DNA from: Nitrososphaerota archaeon
GTDB lineage: Archaea > Thermoproteota > Nitrososphaeria > Nitrososphaerales > JACPRH01
DNA: 64,000 nt
Direction of reading: 5' to 3'
Assembly (NCBI GenBank): GCA_016190055.1
Contig: JACPRH010000014.1
Span: 38,108 to 102,107 of the forward strand
Both the position numbers and the translations under genes were made by a program. This document shows, piece after piece, positions 53,723 through 61,848 of the stretch. Position 1 is the stretch's first letter. Each line of letters begins with the position of its first letter. The notes under the pieces are model-generated. The model was given only the letters and a program-made list of their open reading frames with translations. It did no database searches and had not been told where the DNA came from.

Positions 53723-53883
53723 TGCCTTGTCGCTAGCATTACAAAATAGGTATAATAAATCACTTATCTCCGAAGACGGTGCCATTTTCCTTAATTAGAG
53801 GAAATGAACTGAGTAGACGCCTTCTTTAATTTAAGTCTGTTGACTGATATTTTGCTTTATTTAATAATAATCAAGCAGTTAAT

Positions 53884-53903
53884 GTTATACAGAAGTGTAT
53901 AAC
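53884..53903. promoter_or_regulatory. perfect inverted repeat before the 148-residue gene
   Basis: GTTATAC (53884-53890), six-base spacer, GTATAAC (53897-53903). It lies 10 bases before the ATG at 53914, where a repressor would block the start of transcription or translation. AT-rich DNA with a TATA-like stretch (TTATTTAATAATAA) precedes it. Confidence 0.45.
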
Positions 53904-53913
53904 ATAGTGGTGT

Positions 53914-54360
53914 ATGCTACAGAAGATTATTAGCAACGACGAAGTTGCTAAAAACTTGATAAAAAAAACCATGTTTACTCAATCTCAATTAGATACACTT
54001 CTTATAGATAAAATAAATAGCCATTTGAGCCTTGATCAGAAGCGAATCCTACGTGACGCAGGAGAGGTAAGTAAAGGTTCTTTTGCAAGAACATTAAAAC
54101 AAGCAGAAAAAAACCTTGAAAAGTCCCTATACACGGTAATAATTTTAGAATACTTTTCAATGCTGCAGGAAAACGATATTATGAATCTGTTGCGGGTAGG
54201 AGCATTACTTAACAAGACTAAACTACAAAAAATTCCAGAAGACAAGATACAGGTAATCATTGGCAGTCTGTCTCTAACCATAGAGAGAATCAGCAAAAGT
54301 AAAAACGATGATGTAGCAATTAACAATCTGAATTCGCTTGAAGAAGTGGAGAAAGACTGA
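53914..54360 (+). CDS. hypothetical helical protein
   Basis: 148 residues, nearly all predicted helix, Lys/Asn/Ile-rich and more AT-rich in codon use than neighbours. The middle segment KGSFARTLKQAEKNLEKSLYTVIILEYFSMLQENDI and the C-terminal VIIGSLSLTIERIS suggest a small helical bundle. QKRILRDAGEVSKGSFARTLKQ might be a helix-turn-helix. No family recognised. It is followed 32 bases later by another regulator-like gene; both have inverted repeats upstream. Confidence 0.6.
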   Translation: MLQKIISNDEVAKNLIKKTMFTQSQLDTLLIDKINSHLSLDQKRILRDAGEVSKGSFARTLKQAEKNLEKSLYTVIILEYFSMLQENDIMNLLRVGALLNKTKLQKIPEDKIQVIIGSLSLTIERISKSKNDDVAINNLNSLEEVEKD

Positions 54361-54364
54361 TATA

Positions 54365-54391
54365 GTGATATGTCACGTTATATGATATCAC
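54365..54391. promoter_or_regulatory. inverted repeat GTGATAT-N13-ATATCAC before the winged-helix membrane gene
   Basis: The arms are 54365-54371 and 54385-54391, ending one base before the TTG start at 54393. The same half sites fused as GTGATATCAC occur inside the gene at 54721-54730, suggesting autoregulation. Confidence 0.45.
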
Positions 54392-54392
54392 A

Positions 54393-54956
54393 TTGACGCC
54401 TGAAGATGTTACATTACTGGCTTTAGCCGCAATCACATTAACCATAGCAGTAATCACAACATCACGTAACCTGATCAAGACCAGGGAACTTAACAGCCGC
54501 CTTGAAGACTCTTCGGATATAGTCGAGGGAATAGTCACTGAGTTAAGGACTAGATTGAATAGTCAAGATGGTAAGTTGATGGATCAAGAGGTTAAGACCG
54601 AAATACTGGAGTTAAAGGTTGCAAGGATTCTTCAGTATCCGATAAAGTCTAGAGATGTTCTTAGTCGTCCGCAGAGGGCGTCTAAGCCGGATGTTGATGT
54701 TGTACAACAACTGGTGGAACGTGATATCACATCTTTGTCGGTGACGAGTGTTAAGGCTAATGGATTGACTGAGACTGAGCAGGAGATACTTAGGCAGATA
54801 TCGGTAAGGAATCTTACTACTAAGGAGCTTCAAAGCAGCTTAGGGAAGACTAGAGAGCACACTGCTCGTCTCTTGAAGAAACTGTTTGACGCGGGTTACA
54901 TAGAGCGTGATCAGAGTACGAAGCCTTACTCCTACAGATTAACTAAGAAAGATTAG
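54393..54956 (+). CDS. membrane-anchored winged-helix protein
   Basis: 187 residues. N-terminal membrane helix ~6-24 (VTLLALAAITLTIAVITTS), a coiled-coil-like segment (~30-75), a linker, then a C-terminal winged helix (~128-185: LTETEQEILRQISVRNLTTKELQSSLGKTREHTARLLKKLFDAGYIERD). It would tether a DNA-binding domain to the membrane. TTG start with no better alternative. It sits about 2.3 kb before the origin region. Confidence 0.65.
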   Translation: MTPEDVTLLALAAITLTIAVITTSRNLIKTRELNSRLEDSSDIVEGIVTELRTRLNSQDGKLMDQEVKTEILELKVARILQYPIKSRDVLSRPQRASKPDVDVVQQLVERDITSLSVTSVKANGLTETEQEILRQISVRNLTTKELQSSLGKTREHTARLLKKLFDAGYIERDQSTKPYSYRLTKKD

Positions 54957-54990
54957 AGAAGCATCTAGTCAGTTAGTTAGCTGTTCAAGT

Positions 54991-55392
54991 TTAGCGTTGG
55001 ACTGATCCTATGCGTTCTCGTCTATAGATCCACCCTGAAGCGGTTCGTTGTCGGGTTAGGAGTCGTTTCTGTTCTAGTCTGGAGAGATAGGTGGATATCG
55101 TGCTGAGTCGGGCTGGTTTGTTATATTCGTCTTCATAGGCTTCGAGGACGTCTGCAGATGTGAATGAGCCTAGAGGGAATTTCTTCTCGATCAGTTGGTA
55201 GAGTTTGCCGAAGGAGGTATCTCCGGATATAGCTTGGGCTTGAGGCTCCTCCTGCCCCTCTTTGTCGCCTAAGAGTTCGACGATGTCCATTATTTTCAGG
55301 ACTTTTTCACGGGACATAGAGCCATCTAAGGAGAAGGTGTACCTTCCGCCGTCACCGTCGTTGAACTCTATCTTGATCTTACGTTGCGCCAA
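54991..55392 (-). CDS. small winged-helix DNA-binding protein
   Basis: 133 residues. The N-terminal part (IKIEFNDGDGGRYTFSLDGSMSREKVLKIMDIVELL) is beta/alpha. The C-terminal half is a winged helix (GSFTSADVLEAYEDEYNKPARLSTISTYLSRLEQKRLLTRQRT). It resembles small archaeal regulators, family not sure. Its 5' end faces the TTCACA repeat field and ORB pair at 55.4-55.7 kb, so it may bind there. Confidence 0.65.
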   Translation of the reverse strand: MAQRKIKIEFNDGDGGRYTFSLDGSMSREKVLKIMDIVELLGDKEGQEEPQAQAISGDTSFGKLYQLIEKKFPLGSFTSADVLEAYEDEYNKPARLSTISTYLSRLEQKRLLTRQRTASGWIYRRERIGSVQR

Positions 55393-55419
55393 CTGACGAA
55401 CTGTCTGTAATTCTACTAG

Positions 55420-55726
55420 TTCACATTAAACAGTGTTTGCAGTGAAGTTGTGAACAAACCCGTCAACATTTGCTAACTAAACGATGAGATCGACCGGTTA
55501 GGCGTCCTTGTTTTCACAAGAGTTCACAGTCCAGTAGAAGAAGACTGGTTCTGATCAAGCGTAAGAATCTCCAGTGGAAAGAAAGGGGTGTGGACAGGAA
55601 ACGTTCACAGGAAAAACAGCCTAGATTCTGCTCCAATGGAAACAAAGGGGTGGGATACGGCCGTTTGACGCTTCGCTTCACAATCTGTTCACAATCTCTT
55701 CACAGAGGTTTCTATGCGTGTTCACA
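55420..55726. repeat. TTCACA repeat field
   Basis: TTCACA occurs at 55420, 55513, 55523, 55604, 55677, 55688, 55699 and 55721, and inverted (TGTGAA) at 55449. Three copies (55677, 55688, 55699) are exactly 11 bases apart, like iterons on one face of the helix; the first two share TTCACAATCT. The field lies in the 561-base gap 55393-55953 together with two ORB boxes. Confidence 0.7.
55569..55651 (+). other. pair of ORB-type origin boxes, direct orientation
   Basis: Boxes 55569-55589 and 55631-55651 share CTCCA(G/A)TGGAAA(G/C)AAAG then GGGT, matching 19 of 21 positions. This is the archaeal origin recognition box layout (TCCA-TGGAAAC followed by a G-string). They lie 62 bases apart in the same direction, within the TTCACA field. 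Confidence 0.75.
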
Positions 55727-55808
55727 GTGGGGAGTCCCGTGTTGTTTCTGTTTTGGTGAATGTTTACCGTTCTGAAGTGAACTAGCCCCTAGACATAGTT
55801 TTACGCAC

Positions 55809-55828
55809 GGCGAGTAATTTTTCTCGCC
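55809..55828 (+). terminator. GGCGAG/CTCGCC hairpin
   Basis: GGCGAG (55809-55814) pairs with CTCGCC (55823-55828) over an 8-base loop with T-rich sequence. It sits between the TTCACA/ORB field and corA. Confidence 0.35.
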
Positions 55829-55953
55829 CAAAAGTATGAATGATCAGGCACGAACTTCAAAACGCTAAACGTGTACCTGTTTTGTTGTTAGGAAGGTAAA
55901 CTTCAAAAGCGGTTGTATTTTTAATAGGTTAAACCTGATGGAGGGGAGTCGTT

Positions 55954-56907
55954 ATGCAAGAGAAGGGAGAAAAGCCGTTAGCATCCAAGAGGTATGATGG
56001 GACTACTTGGATTGATATTGTAGATCCTACTAAGAAAGATATTGAGGTTTTAGGGCGTCAATATCCCTTTCACCCTCTCAACCTGGAGGATTGTCTTTCT
56101 AAGAGGCAGCAAACTAGGGTAGAGGAGCATGAGAATTATCTCTTTATTACGCTTCATTTCCCTATCTACGTTAATCAGGAGAAGTTCCTAGTTTCTAGAC
56201 AGGTATCAATTTTCCTCGGGAAAGATTACTTAGTGACAGTGCATCCAAGTGAAGTTAAGTTCCTTTCAGGGATGTTCCGGGAAATTAGGGAAGATGAGTC
56301 TCACCATGATATATTGAAGCGATCTTCTGTTGATATCCTGTATCATGTATTAGATAGGTTGGTAGACGAGCTCTTCGTCCTGCTTAACAAGATTAGTATT
56401 GATATTGATGAGATTGAGGATAAGGTGTTCGACGAGAAGGTATCCGCCGTAGTTGACGTAAGTAGGATCAGACGTCAAGTCGCCGATATGAGACGAATCG
56501 TTTCACCTTTGAGAGGACTCATAGTAGACCTGAATACGAAAGCCCAGAAGTTTTCTGCAGGTGATTTCTCAAGATACTTCAATGATGTTCACGACCATAT
56601 TGAGAAGGCCTGGGAGACACTAGTGGAAGCGAAGGAGACTACAGAGATCTATATGGATACAGATTATATTCTCAGCACCGAGGTAACCAACAAGATCCTT
56701 GCGCTCCTCACTATCGTCTTCACATTCAGCATCCCAGCAACAGTAGCTGGAACCATTTACGGAATGAATATTCCTTTACCTGGTGGAATCCAAACAGGAC
56801 CTTGGACATTCCTTGGCCCTTACACTACATTTATAGTCCTTTTACTCATCATGATAACTCCTGTAATCTCAATGGCATGGTACTTCCGCAGGTTAGGCTG
56901 GATATGA
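55954..56907 (+). CDS. corA: CorA-type magnesium/cobalt channel
   Basis: 317 residues. A large N-terminal cytoplasmic domain is followed by a long helix and two C-terminal membrane helices. The signature Y-GMN (270-272) stands in TVAGTIYGMNIPLPGG at the mouth of the first membrane helix, and the C-terminus ends with basic YFRRLGWI. It carries Mg2+ down its electrochemical gradient. It lies between the two candidate origin segments. Confidence 0.93.
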   Translation: MQEKGEKPLASKRYDGTTWIDIVDPTKKDIEVLGRQYPFHPLNLEDCLSKRQQTRVEEHENYLFITLHFPIYVNQEKFLVSRQVSIFLGKDYLVTVHPSEVKFLSGMFREIREDESHHDILKRSSVDILYHVLDRLVDELFVLLNKISIDIDEIEDKVFDEKVSAVVDVSRIRRQVADMRRIVSPLRGLIVDLNTKAQKFSAGDFSRYFNDVHDHIEKAWETLVEAKETTEIYMDTDYILSTEVTNKILALLTIVFTFSIPATVAGTIYGMNIPLPGGIQTGPWTFLGPYTTFIVLLLIMITPVISMAWYFRRLGWI

Positions 56908-56988
56908 TTACCAAATATATTTTTCAGTCCCGCATATCTTCCTCATTAATAATTTTTGTAAGTAAGAAAGATTGAAGTCTACCGGGCT

Positions 56989-57181
56989 ACCCCACCATTT
57001 CGATTGGAGTCTAATTTAGGATGTAGTAGCAGATAGTTGTTTAGAAATTTATCTTAATAGTCAATATGTTTAGATTTAGGTTTATTAATTATTATTAGCT
57101 GCTCCAAGAGCGAGCTCCATTTTTATGTACAGAGAAAGACATATCTTTTCTATGATCGATCTCCAATGGAAACGGACGGGT
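56989..57181. other. candidate chromosomal replication origin with inverted ORB boxes and AT-rich core
   Basis: Left box 56989-57008 (minus orientation; on its strand CTCCAATCGAAAT then GGGGT) and right box 57161-57181 (CTCCAATGGAAACGG then ACGGGT) face opposite ways. Between them, 57030-57110 is strongly AT-rich (e.g. TTTATTAATTATTATTA), suited to unwinding. This inverted-ORB plus unwinding-element layout, directly upstream of orc1/cdc6, is the textbook archaeal oriC. It fills the gap 56908-57234. Confidence 0.78.
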
Positions 57182-57234
57182 GGAGCTGTAGTAGTATAGT
57201 GTCCTTGTCTTGATTGACAAGTAAGGTTAGGAAA

Positions 57235-58446
57235 ATGTCTGATAAGAAACCGGAAGAGATGTTGGACTCAATCTTTGATAGAGCACTCTCCGGAAAACAT
57301 ATTCTGAATGATAATCATGTTTTGAGTTCAGAGTATATTCCTGAGAAACTTCCTTTTAGAGAGAAGCAGATAGTTTCAGTCGGTCAGACTCTTGCACCTC
57401 TTTTGAAAGGAATGAAATGCTCGAATCTTCTTCTCTACGGTAAGACTGGAACCGGTAAAACAGTTGTTGCACGTTATGTCATAGATAGGTTGGCTCAGAA
57501 GGCTCATTCAAACAACATGAAGATTCGTGTAGCATACAGTAATGCTCGAGTTTCAAGAACCAGCTACCGCGTCTTAACTGATTTAGCTAACTCGGTGGAT
57601 CTCTCTATCCCATTCACAGGGTTATCTATTGGAGAGGTTCTTCAACGCATAGTTAACAAGATCTCTCAAGACGGGTACTTCGTTGTTTTTGTTCTTGATG
57701 AGATTGACTACTTGGTGAAGACTCACAGCGATAATCTGCTGTACGAGTTGACAAGATCCTCTGATAGGCTTTCACCTGGTTTTCTCTGCTTGGTGGGGAT
57801 TTCGAACGATCTGCAGTTCAAGGATTACTTGGATCCGCGGGTTTTAAGCAGTCTCAGTGAAGAGGAGCTGGTTTTTCCTCCTTACACAGCTGAGGAGATC
57901 AGGTCGATTCTTCTGCAGCGAGCTGAGATGGCCTTCACAGGAGGAATAACTCCTACTGCTGCTATCAATCTCTGTGCTGCGCTTGCGGGATCAGAGCATG
58001 GTGATGCTAGGCGGGCTGTTGATCTTCTCAGGATCTCCGCGGAGGTTGCTGAGCGTGAAGGTGCTGAGCAGCTTGAAGAGAAGCATGTCCGGATTGCTGT
58101 TCAGAAGATTGAGCGGGATCGTGTTAATGATGCTTTAAGTTCGCTGCCTCTTCAAGCCAAGGTTGTGCTGCTCTCTATTCTCCGTTGCGGCGATGACGAC
58201 TCCTCTTGCTCCACCGGCACCGTATTCGAAAAGTATCACAATCTCTGCCAGAAAATCGGTATTGAGGTTTTGACTCAGAGACGTGTGAGCGGCTTGCTTA
58301 GTGAGCTTGATCTGCTAGGTTTAACCAGTAGTAGCGTTGTCAGCAGCGGCCGATATGGGCGAACCAAGAAGATACACAGCTCAATTCCAATACAACTCGT
58401 CCGCGAGATCTTCTCAGAGGACCCGGTTCTCACTCCAATACTTTAG
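57235..58446 (+). CDS. orc1: Orc1/Cdc6 origin-recognition and helicase-loading protein
   Basis: About 403 residues from ATG 57235. AAA+ ATPase: Walker A GKTGTGKT (69-76), Walker B VFVLDEIDYL (DE 155-156), sensor-like LVGISNDLQFKDYLDPRV, lid, and a C-terminal winged helix (~300-403). It binds ORB boxes, here found just upstream. A TTG at 57214 would add seven residues; a TATA-like AGTATAGTG near 57195 and the GGTTAGG before 57235 favour the ATG. Confidence 0.95.
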   Translation: MSDKKPEEMLDSIFDRALSGKHILNDNHVLSSEYIPEKLPFREKQIVSVGQTLAPLLKGMKCSNLLLYGKTGTGKTVVARYVIDRLAQKAHSNNMKIRVAYSNARVSRTSYRVLTDLANSVDLSIPFTGLSIGEVLQRIVNKISQDGYFVVFVLDEIDYLVKTHSDNLLYELTRSSDRLSPGFLCLVGISNDLQFKDYLDPRVLSSLSEEELVFPPYTAEEIRSILLQRAEMAFTGGITPTAAINLCAALAGSEHGDARRAVDLLRISAEVAEREGAEQLEEKHVRIAVQKIERDRVNDALSSLPLQAKVVLLSILRCGDDDSSCSTGTVFEKYHNLCQKIGIEVLTQRRVSGLLSELDLLGLTSSSVVSSGRYGRTKKIHSSIPIQLVREIFSEDPVLTPIL

Positions 58447-58487
58447 ATAGACTGTTAACCATCTTGTTTATTCATCAACATTTAATG

Positions 58488-59984
58488 CTAGCTAGCTGAT
58501 GCTTCCTCATTGTTGTTATCGTCTTCATGGTGCCTGAAGTCTCTTGTGAAGACATCCATGCTTGAGAGGTCGACTATGGGTACTATTGCTGGTGTTGGAA
58601 TGATGCCCATTTTTGCTTGGAACGGCGTTTGGGCTTGCCAAGCTCCTGAGTTTAGGATGAGTGTTCCGCGATAGTTCTCTGAGTCGAGGGTGTGGATATG
58701 GCCGGCGTGGAATATGTCTGGGACCTGGTCTATTACGAGGGTGTCCTCTGTTTCAGGGATGACTGATGTTCTTTCGCCGTATATTGGGGCTAGGTGTCGT
58801 GCTCGTAGTAGTGATCTCATTGCGAGGGCTGGTCTGTTGAATGTGATTCCGGGTGTTGTTGCCATTATGTCGTCGAGGCTTCTGCCGTGGTAAACCAGTA
58901 TGTTTACACTGTGTAAACTTAGCCAGGACGGGTTTCCGAGGATTGTGACGTTGTCTAGATTATAGAGATCTTCCGCGTACTTCTTCGGGATCACTGGTTG
59001 AGGCAGCGCCTGCCTTACTGGGTCGTGGTTGCCGGGTATGATGAATATTTTGATGAACTTGGGTATTCGCTGCAGCTCATATGCTAGAGCTGCGTACTGC
59101 TTGCTAGTGTCATGGTACTCTAGGTCTGCTTCCTGTCCAGGGTAGACCCCGATTCCGTCGATAGAATCGCCTGCTATTACGAGGTATCTTATTTTGCTGA
59201 CGACCTCATCGTTTGTGTTGTTTAGCCAAGATACGAACTGTTCGAAGGGTTCTTTCAGAAAATTCTTGCTTCCCACATGCAGATCGGAGGTGAAGACCGC
59301 ATAGACTCTCTCATCAGCCCGTGTCGACTTGTGCTCCGGCACATCCGGCATATGAACTGATTTTATGATGGCTGTGTTTCTTCCACTGAACTCTACATCT
59401 AGAATTATGAGGCTGTCCAGAGGTACCTGCTTGACATCCTCTATAATCTGTTTGTCGAGTGCTAATGCTTCAAGTATACCTGTCTCATCATCGATTGTGA
59501 CGATGATGTTGTTTCGTCGCAGCCTTTTGCTCATAACGAGCCCAGCTACCTTTCTTGCACCCTGCCTCTTGGTTGCCTGAATCTGAAATATCTTCTCGAT
59601 ACGGAAGAAGTCCGGTCTGGTGCCTGCGATATGCATCAGTTTCTTGTACCGGCTTTTGAAGAGGTTTTCAAACCCCTTCTTACCCTCTAAGAGCTGAACT
59701 GGGACATCCTCGTTTCTTCTGATGATCTCGACTCTAGCCTGCATCCCAACCCGTCCCAAGGCTCTGTCGCCGATCTTCACAACAGGGAGCAGTATCGCTA
59801 GATCCTGTGCTGTTATGCTGTGTTCAGCACTGGATCTGAGTTTGTTCTCAATTACTTCTTGGATGAGCCTTCTAACATCCATCTCCTTCTCTTCAGTTCT
59901 CTGTATCAGTTCAAAGGCCTTGGGCTCAACCTGGAAACCACTCTGCAGAATCTCCTTCACCAAAATTGAAGCGTTAGTCACCAA
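58488..59984 (-). CDS. polB: family D DNA polymerase small subunit DP1
   Basis: 498 residues. An N-terminal helical region (FELIQRTEEKEMDVRRLIQEVIENK), an OB fold (~150-220), then a calcineurin-like phosphoesterase domain with all metal motifs: TSDLHVGSKNF, VIAGDSIDG, IPGNHDPVR and FHAGHIHTLD. It gives PolD its 3'-5' proofreading exonuclease. It converges with orc1. Confidence 0.95.
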   Translation of the reverse strand: MVTNASILVKEILQSGFQVEPKAFELIQRTEEKEMDVRRLIQEVIENKLRSSAEHSITAQDLAILLPVVKIGDRALGRVGMQARVEIIRRNEDVPVQLLEGKKGFENLFKSRYKKLMHIAGTRPDFFRIEKIFQIQATKRQGARKVAGLVMSKRLRRNNIIVTIDDETGILEALALDKQIIEDVKQVPLDSLIILDVEFSGRNTAIIKSVHMPDVPEHKSTRADERVYAVFTSDLHVGSKNFLKEPFEQFVSWLNNTNDEVVSKIRYLVIAGDSIDGIGVYPGQEADLEYHDTSKQYAALAYELQRIPKFIKIFIIPGNHDPVRQALPQPVIPKKYAEDLYNLDNVTILGNPSWLSLHSVNILVYHGRSLDDIMATTPGITFNRPALAMRSLLRARHLAPIYGERTSVIPETEDTLVIDQVPDIFHAGHIHTLDSENYRGTLILNSGAWQAQTPFQAKMGIIPTPAIVPIVDLSSMDVFTRDFRHHEDDNNNEEASAS

Positions 59985-60018
59985 GAGCCTCTACCTCTAC
60001 TTCCACCTGCTTATCTTC

Positions 60019-61380
60019 TTAACCAGCCGGGGTTGTGCAAGTTTCAATCAGCGTTGCTCCCTCGTCGAGAAGTTCTGCAGCTCGTTTTTCGCTGGATGAG
60101 TCCGTGTAGATTCTGGCCTTGGGTTCAGTTCCGGATACTCTGAACAGCAGGAAGCTACCGTCTTTGAAGATGACTTTCCATCCGTCAAGCTTCTCAACAG
60201 TTTCGTCGCGATATTTCTCCAGGATCCTCTGCTCTAAACCTAACCTGTCTACTTCGCTTACCAGAATGTTCCGCTGGTAGTAGGCGTTCTTGGGGAGCGT
60301 GTCAACGATCTGTGAGAGGCTGTTTGAGCTGGTTGATACATGTTGAATTATTTTTGACGCTATGTATACTCCGTCCTCCCAGATGCCCCAAGAAGCATCT
60401 GTGACTTTACTTGGCTCGGTAGCGAAGACACCGTTCTTCTCTCTCATCTCTAGGAAGGTTTTGCCAAGCCTTGCTCTCAACACTTTGAAGCCGAATTTCT
60501 CAGCTAGGTTTTGTACGCTCTGAGATGTGTTTATTGAGATGGTTGCGACTCCTCTTGTTGGAATTGTGAGAAGCGCAAGCATCGACAGCATTTGATCCTC
60601 CAGTATCCGGCCTTTGTCATCGATTAGCACAACTCTGTCTCCGTCTCCGTCATGCGCTACCGCGATGTCGACGCCTAGAGACCGGACCATTTTCGAGGTC
60701 TCCTGCAGACTGTACACATTAGGTTCAAGGGTGCGTCCGAGGGAGCATGAGCATGGATGACTATTGATTGTGAGAACTTCGTGACCTAGCTGCCTCAGGA
60801 CTGCCGCGGTGAATGTGGAGGCTGCTCCGTTGCCGCAGTCAAGAAGAACCCTGAGTCTTCTCCCAGATTTCTGCAGAGTTGAAGCGATTCTGTCGATGTA
60901 TCGCCAGCCACCGGTCTCATCAAATCTTATCTCTCCTAGCCTAGTTTTCTCTGCTCTTCTCTCCTCGTACTGGGAGATGAGATTTTCAATCTCCTTCTCC
61001 TTCTCTAGACTGATTTCAACTCCTTCATTGTCGAAAATCTTGATCCCGACGTACTCAGGCGGGTTGTGAGAAGCAGTCAGCATTACTCCTCCGCTGAAGC
61101 CTGATTCTCTTGTCAGGAAAGCTAAGGCGGGAGTTGGTACAACACCGAAAACTGTTACATTTTTGCCGTAGTAACTTAGGCCTGCGGCCATTCCGTAGCC
61201 TAGAGTTTGAGAGGCTTGTCTAGTGTCATATGCGATGCAAAGATCCCCGTCGAAACTCTGGTTCAGAGCGTAGCACAGTCGGTAAACCTCTTTGAGGGAG
61301 AGCTGCTGATTGAAAATGCCTCTGATACCTGAAGTTCCAAACTTCAAAACTCCACCCTCTGAAGAATTGGTCAAGGACAA
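60019..61380 (-). CDS. glmM: phosphoglucosamine mutase / phosphomannomutase family enzyme
   Basis: 453 residues of the alpha-D-phosphohexomutase superfamily. Catalytic Ser104 is in TASHNPP, metal loop AHDGDGDR, and the C-terminal phosphate loop FRVSGTEPKARIY. It starts with the KFGTSGIRG substrate loop. Substrate (glucosamine-P, mannose-P or glucose-P) cannot be told from these motifs; the symbol is a best guess. It supplies sugars for surface glycans. Confidence 0.88.
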   Translation of the reverse strand: MSLTNSSEGGVLKFGTSGIRGIFNQQLSLKEVYRLCYALNQSFDGDLCIAYDTRQASQTLGYGMAAGLSYYGKNVTVFGVVPTPALAFLTRESGFSGGVMLTASHNPPEYVGIKIFDNEGVEISLEKEKEIENLISQYEERRAEKTRLGEIRFDETGGWRYIDRIASTLQKSGRRLRVLLDCGNGAASTFTAAVLRQLGHEVLTINSHPCSCSLGRTLEPNVYSLQETSKMVRSLGVDIAVAHDGDGDRVVLIDDKGRILEDQMLSMLALLTIPTRGVATISINTSQSVQNLAEKFGFKVLRARLGKTFLEMREKNGVFATEPSKVTDASWGIWEDGVYIASKIIQHVSTSSNSLSQIVDTLPKNAYYQRNILVSEVDRLGLEQRILEKYRDETVEKLDGWKVIFKDGSFLLFRVSGTEPKARIYTDSSSEKRAAELLDEGATLIETCTTPAG

Positions 61381-61431
61381 TTCGATGCTAAAAACTCTCC
61401 GCCCAAACGTGACGTAACATGCATCGTGAAG

Positions 61432-61550
61432 CGCCGGGGGTGAGATTTGAACTCACGTGTCCCAGAGGGACAACCGCTATCCTGCCTCTCGGTTCGCTTA
61501 ACCGTAAGGGCTCGAGGCGGTCGCCTTAGACCTGGCTTGGCTACCCCGGC
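61432..61550 (-). tRNA. tRNA-Ser (CGA) with intron
   Basis: Class II tRNA: acceptor GCCGGGG/CCCCGGC with G73, D arm, anticodon stem ACCGC/GCGGT, long variable arm TGTCCC-TCT-GGGACA, T arm GTGAG-TTCAAAT-CTCAC. The loop is C-T-CGA-G then A, split by a ~33-base intron at the usual 37/38 position. G73 and the variable arm support serine. Confidence 0.85.
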
Positions 61551-61679
61551 ATCAAGTATGGTATGGGCACTCACCATCTTAACACCCTTTTTACGCTTTT
61601 AGAGTTTACGAGTAGTTTGGCTGGTGTATTGTAACGTTTTAAATCCCCATGTTGTCGTATCTGTTGGCGTAAGTAATCT

Positions 61680-61804
61680 GCGGGGGTTGCCAAGCCAGGT
61701 CAAAGGCGCGAGATCAAGAACTGCGATCGGACGCGATGCTCAGATCGGCTCTGTGAGAAACCTCGTCTCTTAGGGGTTCGTGGGTTCAAATCCCACCCCC
61801 CGCA
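61680..61804 (+). tRNA. tRNA-Leu (probably CAA) with intron
   Basis: Class II tRNA: acceptor GCGGGGG/CCCCCGC with A73, D arm GCC...GGC, variable arm ending TAGGGGTTC, T arm GTGGG-TTCAAAT-CCCAC. The anticodon stem is GCGAG/CTCGT and the loop starts A-T-CAA-G, interrupted by a ~36-base insertion that contains a GCGATC/GATCGGC hairpin. The stem register leaves no base between D and anticodon stems, so exact splice sites are unsure. Confidence 0.75.
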
Positions 61805-61848
61805 CTGCAAACACATTATCACGATATGATACGCGATCCAATCACAAG

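Noticed and set aside
55590..55775. 61-codon open frame across the TTCACA/ORB region
   Set aside because: It runs through the repeats, has no recognisable protein character, and the DNA motifs explain the sequence better.
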